A stretch of DNA of 59,878 nt, taken from positions 1 to 59,878 of the forward strand of contig NZ_CZPZ01000015.1 of the NCBI RefSeq assembly GCF_001458775.1, written 5' to 3'. Positions within the stretch are counted from its first letter, which is position 1, and each line of letters starts with the position of its first letter. The notes under the pieces are model-generated. The model had not been told where the DNA came from and did not search any database. It worked only from the letters and a program-made list of their open reading frames with translations. The position numbers and the translations under genes were made by a program. Origin of the DNA: Candidatus Nitrospira nitrificans. GTDB lineage: Bacteria; Nitrospirota; Nitrospiria; Nitrospirales; Nitrospiraceae. Positions 52,667-59,878 of this stretch are shown here, piece after piece.

Positions 52667-53473
52667 ATGTCTTCATCACGACAACATAACAGCGGGCCGG
52701 ATTCAGACGGTCCTGATGTTCCAGAACCATCCCATGCCGAGCGGGCGAAGACACTGGTGTACTTGCAACAGACCGGCAGTCTCTCGACACTCTCGCGCAA
52801 GCAGCCAGGCTGGCCTTTTGGATCGGTGATGCCCTATGGATTGGATGCCCAGGGACAACCGGTCTTTCTCCTCAGCACGATGGCGATGCATACGCAAAAC
52901 CTCCTGGGCGATCCACGCGCCAGCTTGCTGGTGGCTCCGCCTGAAAGCAGGATCGATCCCCTTGGAGCGGCCAGGGTCACGTTGATGGGTTCCGTGACCA
53001 AGGTGCCGAAAGAGGAGTACGCCGAGGTTCGCGCGTGCTACCTGGATCGCCATGCCAACGCGTCCTACTGGGTGGACTACCAAGATTTCGGTTTCTTCCG
53101 CATGGCTCTCGCGGAGATGTACTTTGTCGGAGGGTTCGGGTCGATGGGCTGGGTGACAAGGGCTGACTATATAGCGGCATCCGTGGACCCGCTTGCTGAC
53201 GAAGCCTCGAATCTGATCCGCGAGCTCAATAGCGAGCAAGCGGAGACGTTATTGCTGCTGGCTCGCGCGTTAGGCGATGTGGACGCGCAGCAGGCCACGG
53301 TGACCGCGCTGGATCGGTTGGGATTTCATCTTCGGTTTACCACTCCCGGCCGGATGCAGGGCGGGCGCGTGGCATTTACCGATCCTGTTCGTAATGAGTC
53401 AGAAGTCAGAGCGGGCTTGGCCGGCTTGGCCGCTCAGGTGAACGCCGGACTCCACGTCCTGCATTCGCTGTAG
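52667..53473 (+). CDS. HugZ-like pyridoxamine-phosphate-oxidase family protein
   Basis: A 268-aa protein with a flavin-reductase-like split barrel (about residues 25-160: GWPFGSVMPYGLDAQGQPVF, LLGDPRASLLV, ARVTLMGSV) and a C-terminal DUF2470 domain (about 185-268). This is the HugZ/HutZ layout, linked in some bacteria to haem binding or degradation. A key His for haem is not clear to me. The ATG at 52667 is chosen; a GTG at 52646 is possible. Confidence 0.85.
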   Translation: MSSSRQHNSGPDSDGPDVPEPSHAERAKTLVYLQQTGSLSTLSRKQPGWPFGSVMPYGLDAQGQPVFLLSTMAMHTQNLLGDPRASLLVAPPESRIDPLGAARVTLMGSVTKVPKEEYAEVRACYLDRHANASYWVDYQDFGFFRMALAEMYFVGGFGSMGWVTRADYIAASVDPLADEASNLIRELNSEQAETLLLLARALGDVDAQQATVTALDRLGFHLRFTTPGRMQGGRVAFTDPVRNESEVRAGLAGLAAQVNAGLHVLHSL

Positions 53474-53549
53474 GCGACTCGGGCATCATTTCTGGCGGAG
53501 AGTGTGCCGTTCAGCGCGCCTGTAGGTCATTAGCGAGATAGGGGAGCGT

Positions 53550-55229
53550 ATGGCAACGAACGATAAGCAGGTTATTTTTTCACTCGTCAATGTCGGGAAG
53601 GTCTATCCGCCGAAGCGGCAGGTACTGCGAGAGATCTATCTCGGCTTCTACTATGGCGCGAAGATCGGGGTCTTGGGTCTGAACGGTTCCGGCAAGAGCT
53701 CGTTGCTCAAGATCATTGCAGGCGTCGATCCGAACTACACGGGCGAGATTATGAGATCCAAGGGCTACAGCGTCGGTCTGCTGGAACAGGAACCGCAGCT
53801 GGACCCGAACAAGACGGTCAAGGAAGTGGTCGAAGAGGGCAAGGCCGAACTGGTCGCCCTGATGCACGAATATGAGGCCGTCAGCAATAAGATCGGTGAA
53901 GTCGGCCCCGATGAGATGGAGAAGCTGCTCGACAAGCAGGCGCAGCTGCAAGAGAAGATCGAAGCCGCCAATGGGTGGGAGCTGGAAAGCCAGCTTGACC
54001 TTGCCATGGATGCATTGCGTTGCCCTCCTGCCGATCAGAAGGTCGGGACACTGTCGGGAGGAGAGAAACGCCGGGTGGCGCTCTGTCGCCTGATGATCCA
54101 AGAGCCGGACATTCTGTTGCTCGATGAGCCGACGAACCATCTGGATGCCGAGTCGGTCCAGTGGCTTGAACAGCATCTCCAACAGTACAAGGGCACCGTC
54201 ATTGCCGTGACCCACGACCGGTACTTTCTCGACAACGTGGCCGGATGGATTTTGGAACTGGACCGGGGGCACGGAATTCCGTTCCAAGGCAATTACAGCT
54301 CCTGGTTGGAGCAAAAGAAAGACAGGCTGGAAAAAGAGGAAAAGGCGGAGTCGAAACGGAAGAAGACGCTGGAACATGAGCTGGAATGGATTCGGATGTC
54401 GCCGAAGGCCCGGCAATCGAAGGGGAAGGCGCGGTTGAACCGCTATGAGGAACTGGTCAATCAGAAGCAGGACCAAGTGGCGGATGATCTGGAGATTTAT
54501 ATTCCGCCGGGACCGCGGCTCGGGGATGTCGTCATCGAAGCCAACGAGATCAGCAAAGCCTTCGGCGACAACGTGCTCTATGAGCATGTGAATTTCAACC
54601 TGCCGAAAGGTGGCATCGTGGGGGTGGTCGGGCCGAACGGCGCCGGGAAGACGACGATGTTCAAGATGATCATCGGCAAGGAAAAGCCGGATGCGGGAAC
54701 GATTAGGGTCGGCGAGACCGTCAAGCTCGGCTATGTCGATCAGGACCGGAGCCTCGACCCCACCAAGTCCGTGTATGACGTGATTTCTGACGGACAGGAT
54801 ACGATCAAGCTGGGAAAGGCGGAGGTCAATGCCCGAGGCTACTGCGCCCGCTTCAACTTCGCCGGGACGGATCAGCAGAAGAAGGTGAAGGACCTCTCAG
54901 GCGGGGAACGCAATCGGGTGCATCTCGCGCGCATGCTGAAAGAGGGCGCGAATCTGATCATTCTCGACGAGCCGACGAACGATCTGGACGTGAATACTCT
55001 GCGGGCTCTTGAGGAAGGGCTGGAGAATTTCGCCGGCTGCGCCGTCATCAGCAGCCACGATCGCTGGTTCCTCGACCGGCTCGCCACCCACATCCTCGCC
55101 TTTGAAGGCGACAGCAAGGTGGTCTGGTTTGAAGGAAATTATAGCGACTACGAAGCGGATCGGAAGAGGCGTTTGGGCAAAGACGCCGATCAGCCTCACC
55201 GGATTCGGTACCGCAAGCTCACCCGCTAA
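53550..55229 (+). CDS. ettA: Energy-dependent translational throttle protein EttA (ABC-F)
   Basis: A 559-aa ABC-F protein with two ATPase domains. Walker [14 protein letters not shown] and [13 protein letters not shown]; signatures [15 protein letters not shown] and [15 protein letters not shown]; Walker [13 protein letters not shown] and [11 protein letters not shown]. The linker of charged helices (about 240-310) and the arm motif fit EttA, which binds the ribosomal E site and gates elongation by energy state. No transmembrane part. The ATG follows ATAGGGGAG. It seems monocistronic. Confidence 0.95.
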   Translation: MATNDKQVIFSLVNVGKVYPPKRQVLREIYLGFYYGAKIGVLGLNGSGKSSLLKIIAGVDPNYTGEIMRSKGYSVGLLEQEPQLDPNKTVKEVVEEGKAELVALMHEYEAVSNKIGEVGPDEMEKLLDKQAQLQEKIEAANGWELESQLDLAMDALRCPPADQKVGTLSGGEKRRVALCRLMIQEPDILLLDEPTNHLDAESVQWLEQHLQQYKGTVIAVTHDRYFLDNVAGWILELDRGHGIPFQGNYSSWLEQKKDRLEKEEKAESKRKKTLEHELEWIRMSPKARQSKGKARLNRYEELVNQKQDQVADDLEIYIPPGPRLGDVVIEANEISKAFGDNVLYEHVNFNLPKGGIVGVVGPNGAGKTTMFKMIIGKEKPDAGTIRVGETVKLGYVDQDRSLDPTKSVYDVISDGQDTIKLGKAEVNARGYCARFNFAGTDQQKKVKDLSGGERNRVHLARMLKEGANLIILDEPTNDLDVNTLRALEEGLENFAGCAVISSHDRWFLDRLATHILAFEGDSKVVWFEGNYSDYEADRKRRLGKDADQPHRIRYRKLTR

Positions 55230-55757
55230 GAGAGTACGTCTCGGTACTTCCTTAACTATCCTTAACCATACGGTAAAGTTGAGTGGGGGGGCCGCATCAG
55301 CGGGTCCCCCCACCGTCTAACCCCACGTCGTCCACGTTGACTCTTAACTTATCCGCCTTCCATCGGTTAGGGTCGAAAGGCATCAGAATATGTCGGAGCG
55401 TAAGGGAAAAGATAGAAAAGTCTGGCTCCAATCCATTCAAGCTGTTTCGTGATCTTGCCGATATGAATGGTGCGCAGAGAAGAGCACCATCGAGTCTTCC
55501 ATGACAGGCGATGGCATCCGTGGCCGGCGGTATGCAGCTCAGGTCTCTGCCGGTTGGTGTGAGCCGGACATGGCTCAGCATCGCCCGGGCAGGTGATCCA
55601 CGGAGCGACGCATGGACGCAGGTTCGTTCAGGAATCGATACCGTTCCCGCTTGTCCCGCCCTTCCCGGAAAGAACCTATCCCCATTCAACGTGCGCATTT
55701 TCCCTCCGATGCGGTGTCCCCGTGACTGATTGGAATGGGGGCCAAGCCGCTACGCGG
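55230..55757. other. Intergenic region after ettA
   Basis: This region holds the ettA terminator-like hairpin and the start region of the hybrid kinase. Frames within 55320-55700 lack support. The kinase frame is open upstream to a GTG at 55593, so the true start could lie within this interval. Confidence 0.5.
55283..55313 (+). terminator. Terminator-like hairpin after ettA
   Basis: GTGGGGGG (55283-55290) pairs with CCCCCCAC (55306-55313), and an inner CCG/CGG pair extends the stem. It starts 54 nt after the stop. The T-run is missing, so it may act as an mRNA 3'-end stem. Confidence 0.65.
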
Positions 55758-58736
55758 ATGTTACCGATCAACGACGAGTACTGGGCGTTCGCCTTGGAAG
55801 GCAACAGTATCGGACTATGGGATTGGGATGTCGCCACGAACAGGATCGTCTTCTCAAAGGGGTGGAGGGATCTGTTCGGATATACACAGGGTGATGTCGG
55901 AGACCGCTTCGACGAATGGTGTGCTCTGATCCATTCGGACGATCGCTCGAAAGCCCAGGCCGCTATTCAGCGACTGGTCCAGGGCGAGAGTCCCATGTGC
56001 GCCACTGAATATCGGATGCGCTGCAAGGATGGGTCATACAAGTGGATTGCCGCGCGAGGGAAGATCTTTTTGCGGACTCAGGATGGCGTCCCCCTCCGCA
56101 TCCTCGGCACCCATACGGATATCACCGAGCAAAAGCAACTCGAACGGCGGCTGACGCTCCAGCACGAAGTTGCCGATGTCTTAACCGGTGTATCCGGATT
56201 GGATACCGCCATTTCCGCGATTCTCAAACCGGTTTGCGAGACATTGGGGTGGGAGGAAGGCTTACTCTGGGTCGTGGATGAATCGGCTCAACGACTTCGC
56301 TGCCGCTCAATTTGGGCTGCGCCCCGTATCGTAAGGAACGAGTATGGCATTGCGAGCCGCGAGATGACGTTTGCCATGGGGGTTGGGCTACCAGGTCGGG
56401 TCTGGGCGAGTACAAAACCAGAATGGATTGCAGATGTGACCCATGACCGGAATTTCCCTCGAGCGGCTTTAGCCGAGCAGGCGGGGTTCCATGCGGCGGC
56501 GGCCTTTCCCGTCAGAACGGCCGGTCGTATCTACGCGGTGCTGGAATTTTTCCATCATGAGATCATGCCCACGGATCGATCGCAGCTCGCGACGTTCCAA
56601 GCCGTGGCCGACCAACTCAGCCGATTCTGCGCGCATGAGCAGGCAGAGGGGCGGTTGCGTCAAACCCAGTTCGCCATGGAACAGGCGGTCGATGCCATTT
56701 ACTGGATTGATCCTCGAGCCAAGATCCTCTACGCGAATAGGGCCGCGAGCCTCATGGTGGGCTACTCAAGAGAAGAACTCCTCGGCATGACGGTCCACGA
56801 TCTCAATCCGGACTTTCCCGCTTCCATGTGGCCGGACTTCTGGGATGAGACGCGTCGAAACAAGACGATGTCGCTCGAAACCAACCATCGCACCAAGGAT
56901 GGGAGGCTCGTCCCGATCGACATTCGAGTCAGTTTTCTTGCCTATGAAGGACAGGAATTCCACTGCGCCTTCGTGCGCGACATCACCGAACGCAAGCGGG
57001 CGAAGGAAGCCCTCGAACACATTATGCACCGTTACAAAGACCTGATCGAATCGATCAACGGCATGGTGTGGGAAGCCGACGCCTCGACGATGCAGTTTAC
57101 CTTCATCAGCAAACAAGCCGAGGCCATCCTCGGGTATCCGGTCGAACAATGGCTCTCCTCGCCGACCTTCTGGGTGGACCATATCCATCCCGAGGATCGG
57201 AACTGGGCGCCGCAGTACTGTCTTGAGGAGACCCGCAAACATCGTGGGCACACCTTCGAATACCGCATGCTGGCCGCCGACGGCCGCACCGTCTGGATTC
57301 GAGACCTTGTAGCCGTGCTCCTGGAGAATGGACGGGTCACGAAATTGCGCGGCATCATGGAGGATATCACCGCCCGCAAGCTTTCGGAGGCCAAACTGGC
57401 CAAAGCCTCACAGGACCTGGAACAGAAAAACCGGGAGCTCGAGGAGGCCCGAGATAAGGCGCTTGAGGCTGTGAAGATCAAGGCCGAGTTTCTCGCCACG
57501 ATGAGCCACGAGATTCGGACCCCGATGAACGGTGTCATCGGGATGACAGGGCTGTTGCTCGACACCCCTCTGAACCCGGAGCAGCGTGAATATGCCGAGA
57601 CGGTTCGGCTGTCCGGGGAACACTTGTTGGGCATCATCAATGACATTCTTGACTTCTCCAAAATTGAGACGGGAAAGCTCGACTTAGAAGATCTCAACTT
57701 CGATCTCCATGCGACGGTGGAGGAGGCCATCGGTCTGTTCGGCGAGCGGGCCTATGCCAAAGGGCTGGAACTGACCTGTCTCGTGCAGGCAGGCGTGCCG
57801 ACGGCCCTTCAGGGAGACCCTGGCCGTCTGCGGCAAATCTTGGTGAATTTGATCGGCAATGCCATCAAATTTACGAATCAGGGCGAGGTCGTGGTCACCG
57901 TCAGCATGGAGGAGGAACCTGACGCGGAGACGGCAGAGGTGAATGCAGCTTGTCGGACGCTGCGATTCGAGGTGTCAGACACCGGAATCGGAATCGCGCC
58001 GGAGCAACAAGCGAAGCTGTTTCAGCCGTTTACTCAAGCCGACGGCTCCATGACCAGGAAATACGGAGGAACAGGCCTTGGGCTTGCCATCTGTAAACAG
58101 CTCGTAGAGATAATGGGAGGGCGGATCGGTCTGACCAGCAAGGTCGGAGAAGGCAGTGTCTTTTGGCTCACGATGCGGTTTCCACTCCAACCGGAAAACA
58201 CTCAACCGATCGTGACGATTCCGGTGGCGCTCCAAGGCCGCCATGTTTTGATCGTGGACGACCACGCCACAAACCGGCGAGTGCTTGAGCAGAGTCTACG
58301 AGGACAAGGTGTCATGTGCGAAAGCGCGGAAGACGGATATCAAGCGTTGGAGCGTTTGCGCAGCGCGGCTGGTCGCCAATCGCTTTTCGACTTGGCCATT
58401 TTGGATATGCAAATGCCGGGCATGGACGGCCTGGAATTGGCCCGTCGCATTAAAGCCGAACCGACGATCAGCGCGACTCGCCTGGTGCTTCTGACATCGG
58501 TCGGTCAGCGCGGCGATGCCAAAGCGGCTCAAAGCGCCGGAATCGCCGCCTATCTGACGAAACCGATCCGGCAGTCTCTCTTGTATGAGTGTCTCAGTCT
58601 TGTTTTGGGAAGCGTGCCCACTGCTGTTGCTCCAACCCTCCAGACTGTGGCTCCGATCATTACCCGGCATAGCCTGTCGGAAGCGCAGGCGCGATCTAGG
58701 GAAGGTCTGATTTATTCTTCCCGCGGGATGTGCTAA
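55758..58736 (+). CDS. PAS/GAF hybrid histidine kinase, 3' end cut by IS5-type insertion
   Basis: About 992 aa. Order: PAS (about 5-130, EGNSIGLWDWDVATNR), GAF (about 150-290), two more PAS domains (about 300-550), a coiled coil, HisKA with His584 in MSHEIRTPMNGVIGM, HATPase with NLIGNAIKF and GGTGLGLAICKQL, and a receiver with Asp883 in LDMQMPGMDG. After SLSEAQARSR the reading frame enters the IS at 58700 and ends with eleven IS-encoded residues (EGLIYSSRGMC). Family members usually continue with another receiver or Hpt domain, so the phosphorelay is truncated. The start is uncertain: GTG at 55593 or 55722 is possible, and none has a good ribosome-binding site. Confidence 0.85.
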   Translation: MLPINDEYWAFALEGNSIGLWDWDVATNRIVFSKGWRDLFGYTQGDVGDRFDEWCALIHSDDRSKAQAAIQRLVQGESPMCATEYRMRCKDGSYKWIAARGKIFLRTQDGVPLRILGTHTDITEQKQLERRLTLQHEVADVLTGVSGLDTAISAILKPVCETLGWEEGLLWVVDESAQRLRCRSIWAAPRIVRNEYGIASREMTFAMGVGLPGRVWASTKPEWIADVTHDRNFPRAALAEQAGFHAAAAFPVRTAGRIYAVLEFFHHEIMPTDRSQLATFQAVADQLSRFCAHEQAEGRLRQTQFAMEQAVDAIYWIDPRAKILYANRAASLMVGYSREELLGMTVHDLNPDFPASMWPDFWDETRRNKTMSLETNHRTKDGRLVPIDIRVSFLAYEGQEFHCAFVRDITERKRAKEALEHIMHRYKDLIESINGMVWEADASTMQFTFISKQAEAILGYPVEQWLSSPTFWVDHIHPEDRNWAPQYCLEETRKHRGHTFEYRMLAADGRTVWIRDLVAVLLENGRVTKLRGIMEDITARKLSEAKLAKASQDLEQKNRELEEARDKALEAVKIKAEFLATMSHEIRTPMNGVIGMTGLLLDTPLNPEQREYAETVRLSGEHLLGIINDILDFSKIETGKLDLEDLNFDLHATVEEAIGLFGERAYAKGLELTCLVQAGVPTALQGDPGRLRQILVNLIGNAIKFTNQGEVVVTVSMEEEPDAETAEVNAACRTLRFEVSDTGIGIAPEQQAKLFQPFTQADGSMTRKYGGTGLGLAICKQLVEIMGGRIGLTSKVGEGSVFWLTMRFPLQPENTQPIVTIPVALQGRHVLIVDDHATNRRVLEQSLRGQGVMCESAEDGYQALERLRSAAGRQSLFDLAILDMQMPGMDGLELARRIKAEPTISATRLVLLTSVGQRGDAKAAQSAGIAAYLTKPIRQSLLYECLSLVLGSVPTAVAPTLQTVAPIITRHSLSEAQARSREGLIYSSRGMC

Positions 58737-59878
58737 AGGACACGCAGTCCTGATGAGGAGGCGCATCTATGCAGCAATCGACGTTTGCCGAGGTCACGTT
58801 TGAGCAATATCGCAAGCCCACCCGCCGTGAGCAGTTCCTCGACGAGATGAATCGCGTGGTGCCATGGGCGGAATTAGTGGCCGTGATCGAGCCGGTTTAT
58901 CCCAAGGCCGATGGGCCGGGGCGTCCACCGGTCGGGATCGAACGCATGCTGCGCCTCCATTGCCTGCAACAGTGGTTTAACCTGTCGGACCCAGCTGTGG
59001 AAGAAGCGCTGTATGACTCACGGGCCATGCGACAGTTCGTCGGGATTGATCTGGGCCGTGAGCCCGTACCCGATGAGACGACGATCTGCAAGTTTCGCCA
59101 CCTCCTGGAAGCCCACCAGTTGGGTGAGCAGCTCTTTGCACAGATCGGTGCGTATCTGACGAAGCAAGGGCTCCAGGTGAGCCGCGGCACCATCGTCGAT
59201 GCGACCATCATCAGTGCGCCCAGTTCGACGAAGAACCGGACAAAGGAGCGGGATCCCGAGATGCATCAGACCAAGAAGGGCAATCAGTGGTATTTCGGTA
59301 TGAAGGCCCATATCGGCGTGGACAGCCAGACGAAACTGATTCATTCGGTCGCGGCGACCGCTGCCAATGTGCATGACAGTCAGATGTTACCGGAGTTGCT
59401 GCATGGCCAGGAGACTCGGGTGTGGGGCGATGCCGCCTACAGTGGGCAACGCGAGGTGATCCGGCAGCATGCGCCTAAGGCCAAGAGTTTCATCCAGGCG
59501 AAAGCATACCGCTATCGACCGCTGAGTGAGGAGGAGCGGGCCAGGAACCGGACGAAATCGAAAGTGCGGGCCAAAGTGGAGCATACGTTCTTGGTGATCA
59601 AGCGCATCTTCGGCTGGGCCAAAGTCCGCTATCGCGGGTTGGCGAAGAATACCCATTGGCTGCATATCAGCTGCGGGTTGGCGAATCTGTACGTAGCGCG
59701 ACGGCGGCTCATGGCGGGGACGTAGAAGACGTGTGTCCGGAGGCGGACAGCGGGCCATCGGACGGTGGGTGCGCCCGATAAAAAGGCTTCCGAGCCAGCG
59801 GATGCCCACCGAATTCACCCTGGTGATCACCCCAGAAACAGATTGCCGAGTGGAAACGTGAATTAATCAGATCTTCCC
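58700..59878 (+). mobile_element. Complete IS5-family insertion sequence
   Basis: The left inverted repeat GGGAAGGTCTGATTTATTC (58700-58718) matches the complement of 59860-59878 at 17 of 19 positions. One transposase gene lies between. The left flank ends CTAG (58697-58700), the type of short site IS5 elements target. If the IS starts at 58701, the final base C of the window could begin the second CTAG. It interrupts the hybrid kinase. Confidence 0.9.
58769..59725 (+). CDS. IS5 family transposase
   Basis: A 318-aa DDE transposase. An N-terminal DUF772-type domain (VGIERMLRLHCLQQWFNLSD, SRAMRQFVGIDL) precedes the catalytic triad: Asp in IVDATIISAP, Asp in VWGDAAYSGQ and Glu in KVEHTFLVIKRIFGW. 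All parts are intact, so it is probably active. The ATG at 58769 follows GAGGAGG. Full length for the IS5 group. Confidence 0.95.
   Translation: MQQSTFAEVTFEQYRKPTRREQFLDEMNRVVPWAELVAVIEPVYPKADGPGRPPVGIERMLRLHCLQQWFNLSDPAVEEALYDSRAMRQFVGIDLGREPVPDETTICKFRHLLEAHQLGEQLFAQIGAYLTKQGLQVSRGTIVDATIISAPSSTKNRTKERDPEMHQTKKGNQWYFGMKAHIGVDSQTKLIHSVAATAANVHDSQMLPELLHGQETRVWGDAAYSGQREVIRQHAPKAKSFIQAKAYRYRPLSEEERARNRTKSKVRAKVEHTFLVIKRIFGWAKVRYRGLAKNTHWLHISCGLANLYVARRRLMAGT

Overview
The window comes from a nitrite-oxidising bacterium of the genus Nitrospira or a close relative. The basis is a 5'-truncated nitrite oxidoreductase alpha gene (nxrA) followed by nxrB at the left edge, with high-GC chromosomal genes typical of that group. 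I searched nothing; all names rest on motif and family recognition. No rRNA, tRNA or CRISPR array was seen.

Layout. 1-5.6 kb: nxrA-nxrB, a strong terminator, then two small orphan genes with readable promoters. 6.4-16.7 kb: housekeeping and envelope genes (Trm112-like, DUF502, GNAT, two BamE-like lipoproteins, LOG, beta-CASP nuclease, P1 peptidase, FIST, FKBP, GcvT, Nudix), interrupted by an internally deleted IS. 16.8-24.5 kb: a Lys/Glu-rich exported protein, FabI, a TPR protein, an XRE regulator beside ArfB, DUF2490, an exported alpha-carbonic anhydrase, a Slp lipoprotein and a single-domain response regulator. 24.8-34.9 kb: an NtrBC-like two-component pair, then a tripartite RND efflux operon ending in a PII-like gene.

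35.1-44.3 kb is the most interesting block. It is a minus-strand operon of two tandem NuoL-like proteins, a hidden 52-codon ORF, a third MrpA/NuoL-like membrane protein, a large DabA (MpsB/DUF2309) and a PII-like protein. An MpsC-type DUF2294 gene is divergent from it. It looks like an expanded, PII-associated inorganic-carbon uptake or membrane-energising system. Together with the exported alpha-carbonic anhydrase it would supply CO2/bicarbonate to an autotroph.

44.3-55.3 kb: SelO, a very large unrecognised membrane protein, two alpha/beta hydrolases, and a 55-aa Cys-rich gene present twice as a perfect 167-bp direct repeat. The repeats bracket a degraded toxin-antitoxin scar (DUF6516/HTH remnants plus an intact DUF4160-DUF2442 pair); a frameshifted MntA-HepT module follows. 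Then come a HugZ-like protein and the ABC-F protein EttA. 55.8-59.9 kb: a PAS/GAF hybrid histidine kinase cut at its 3' end by a complete IS5-family element whose right inverted repeat ends at the last base of the window.
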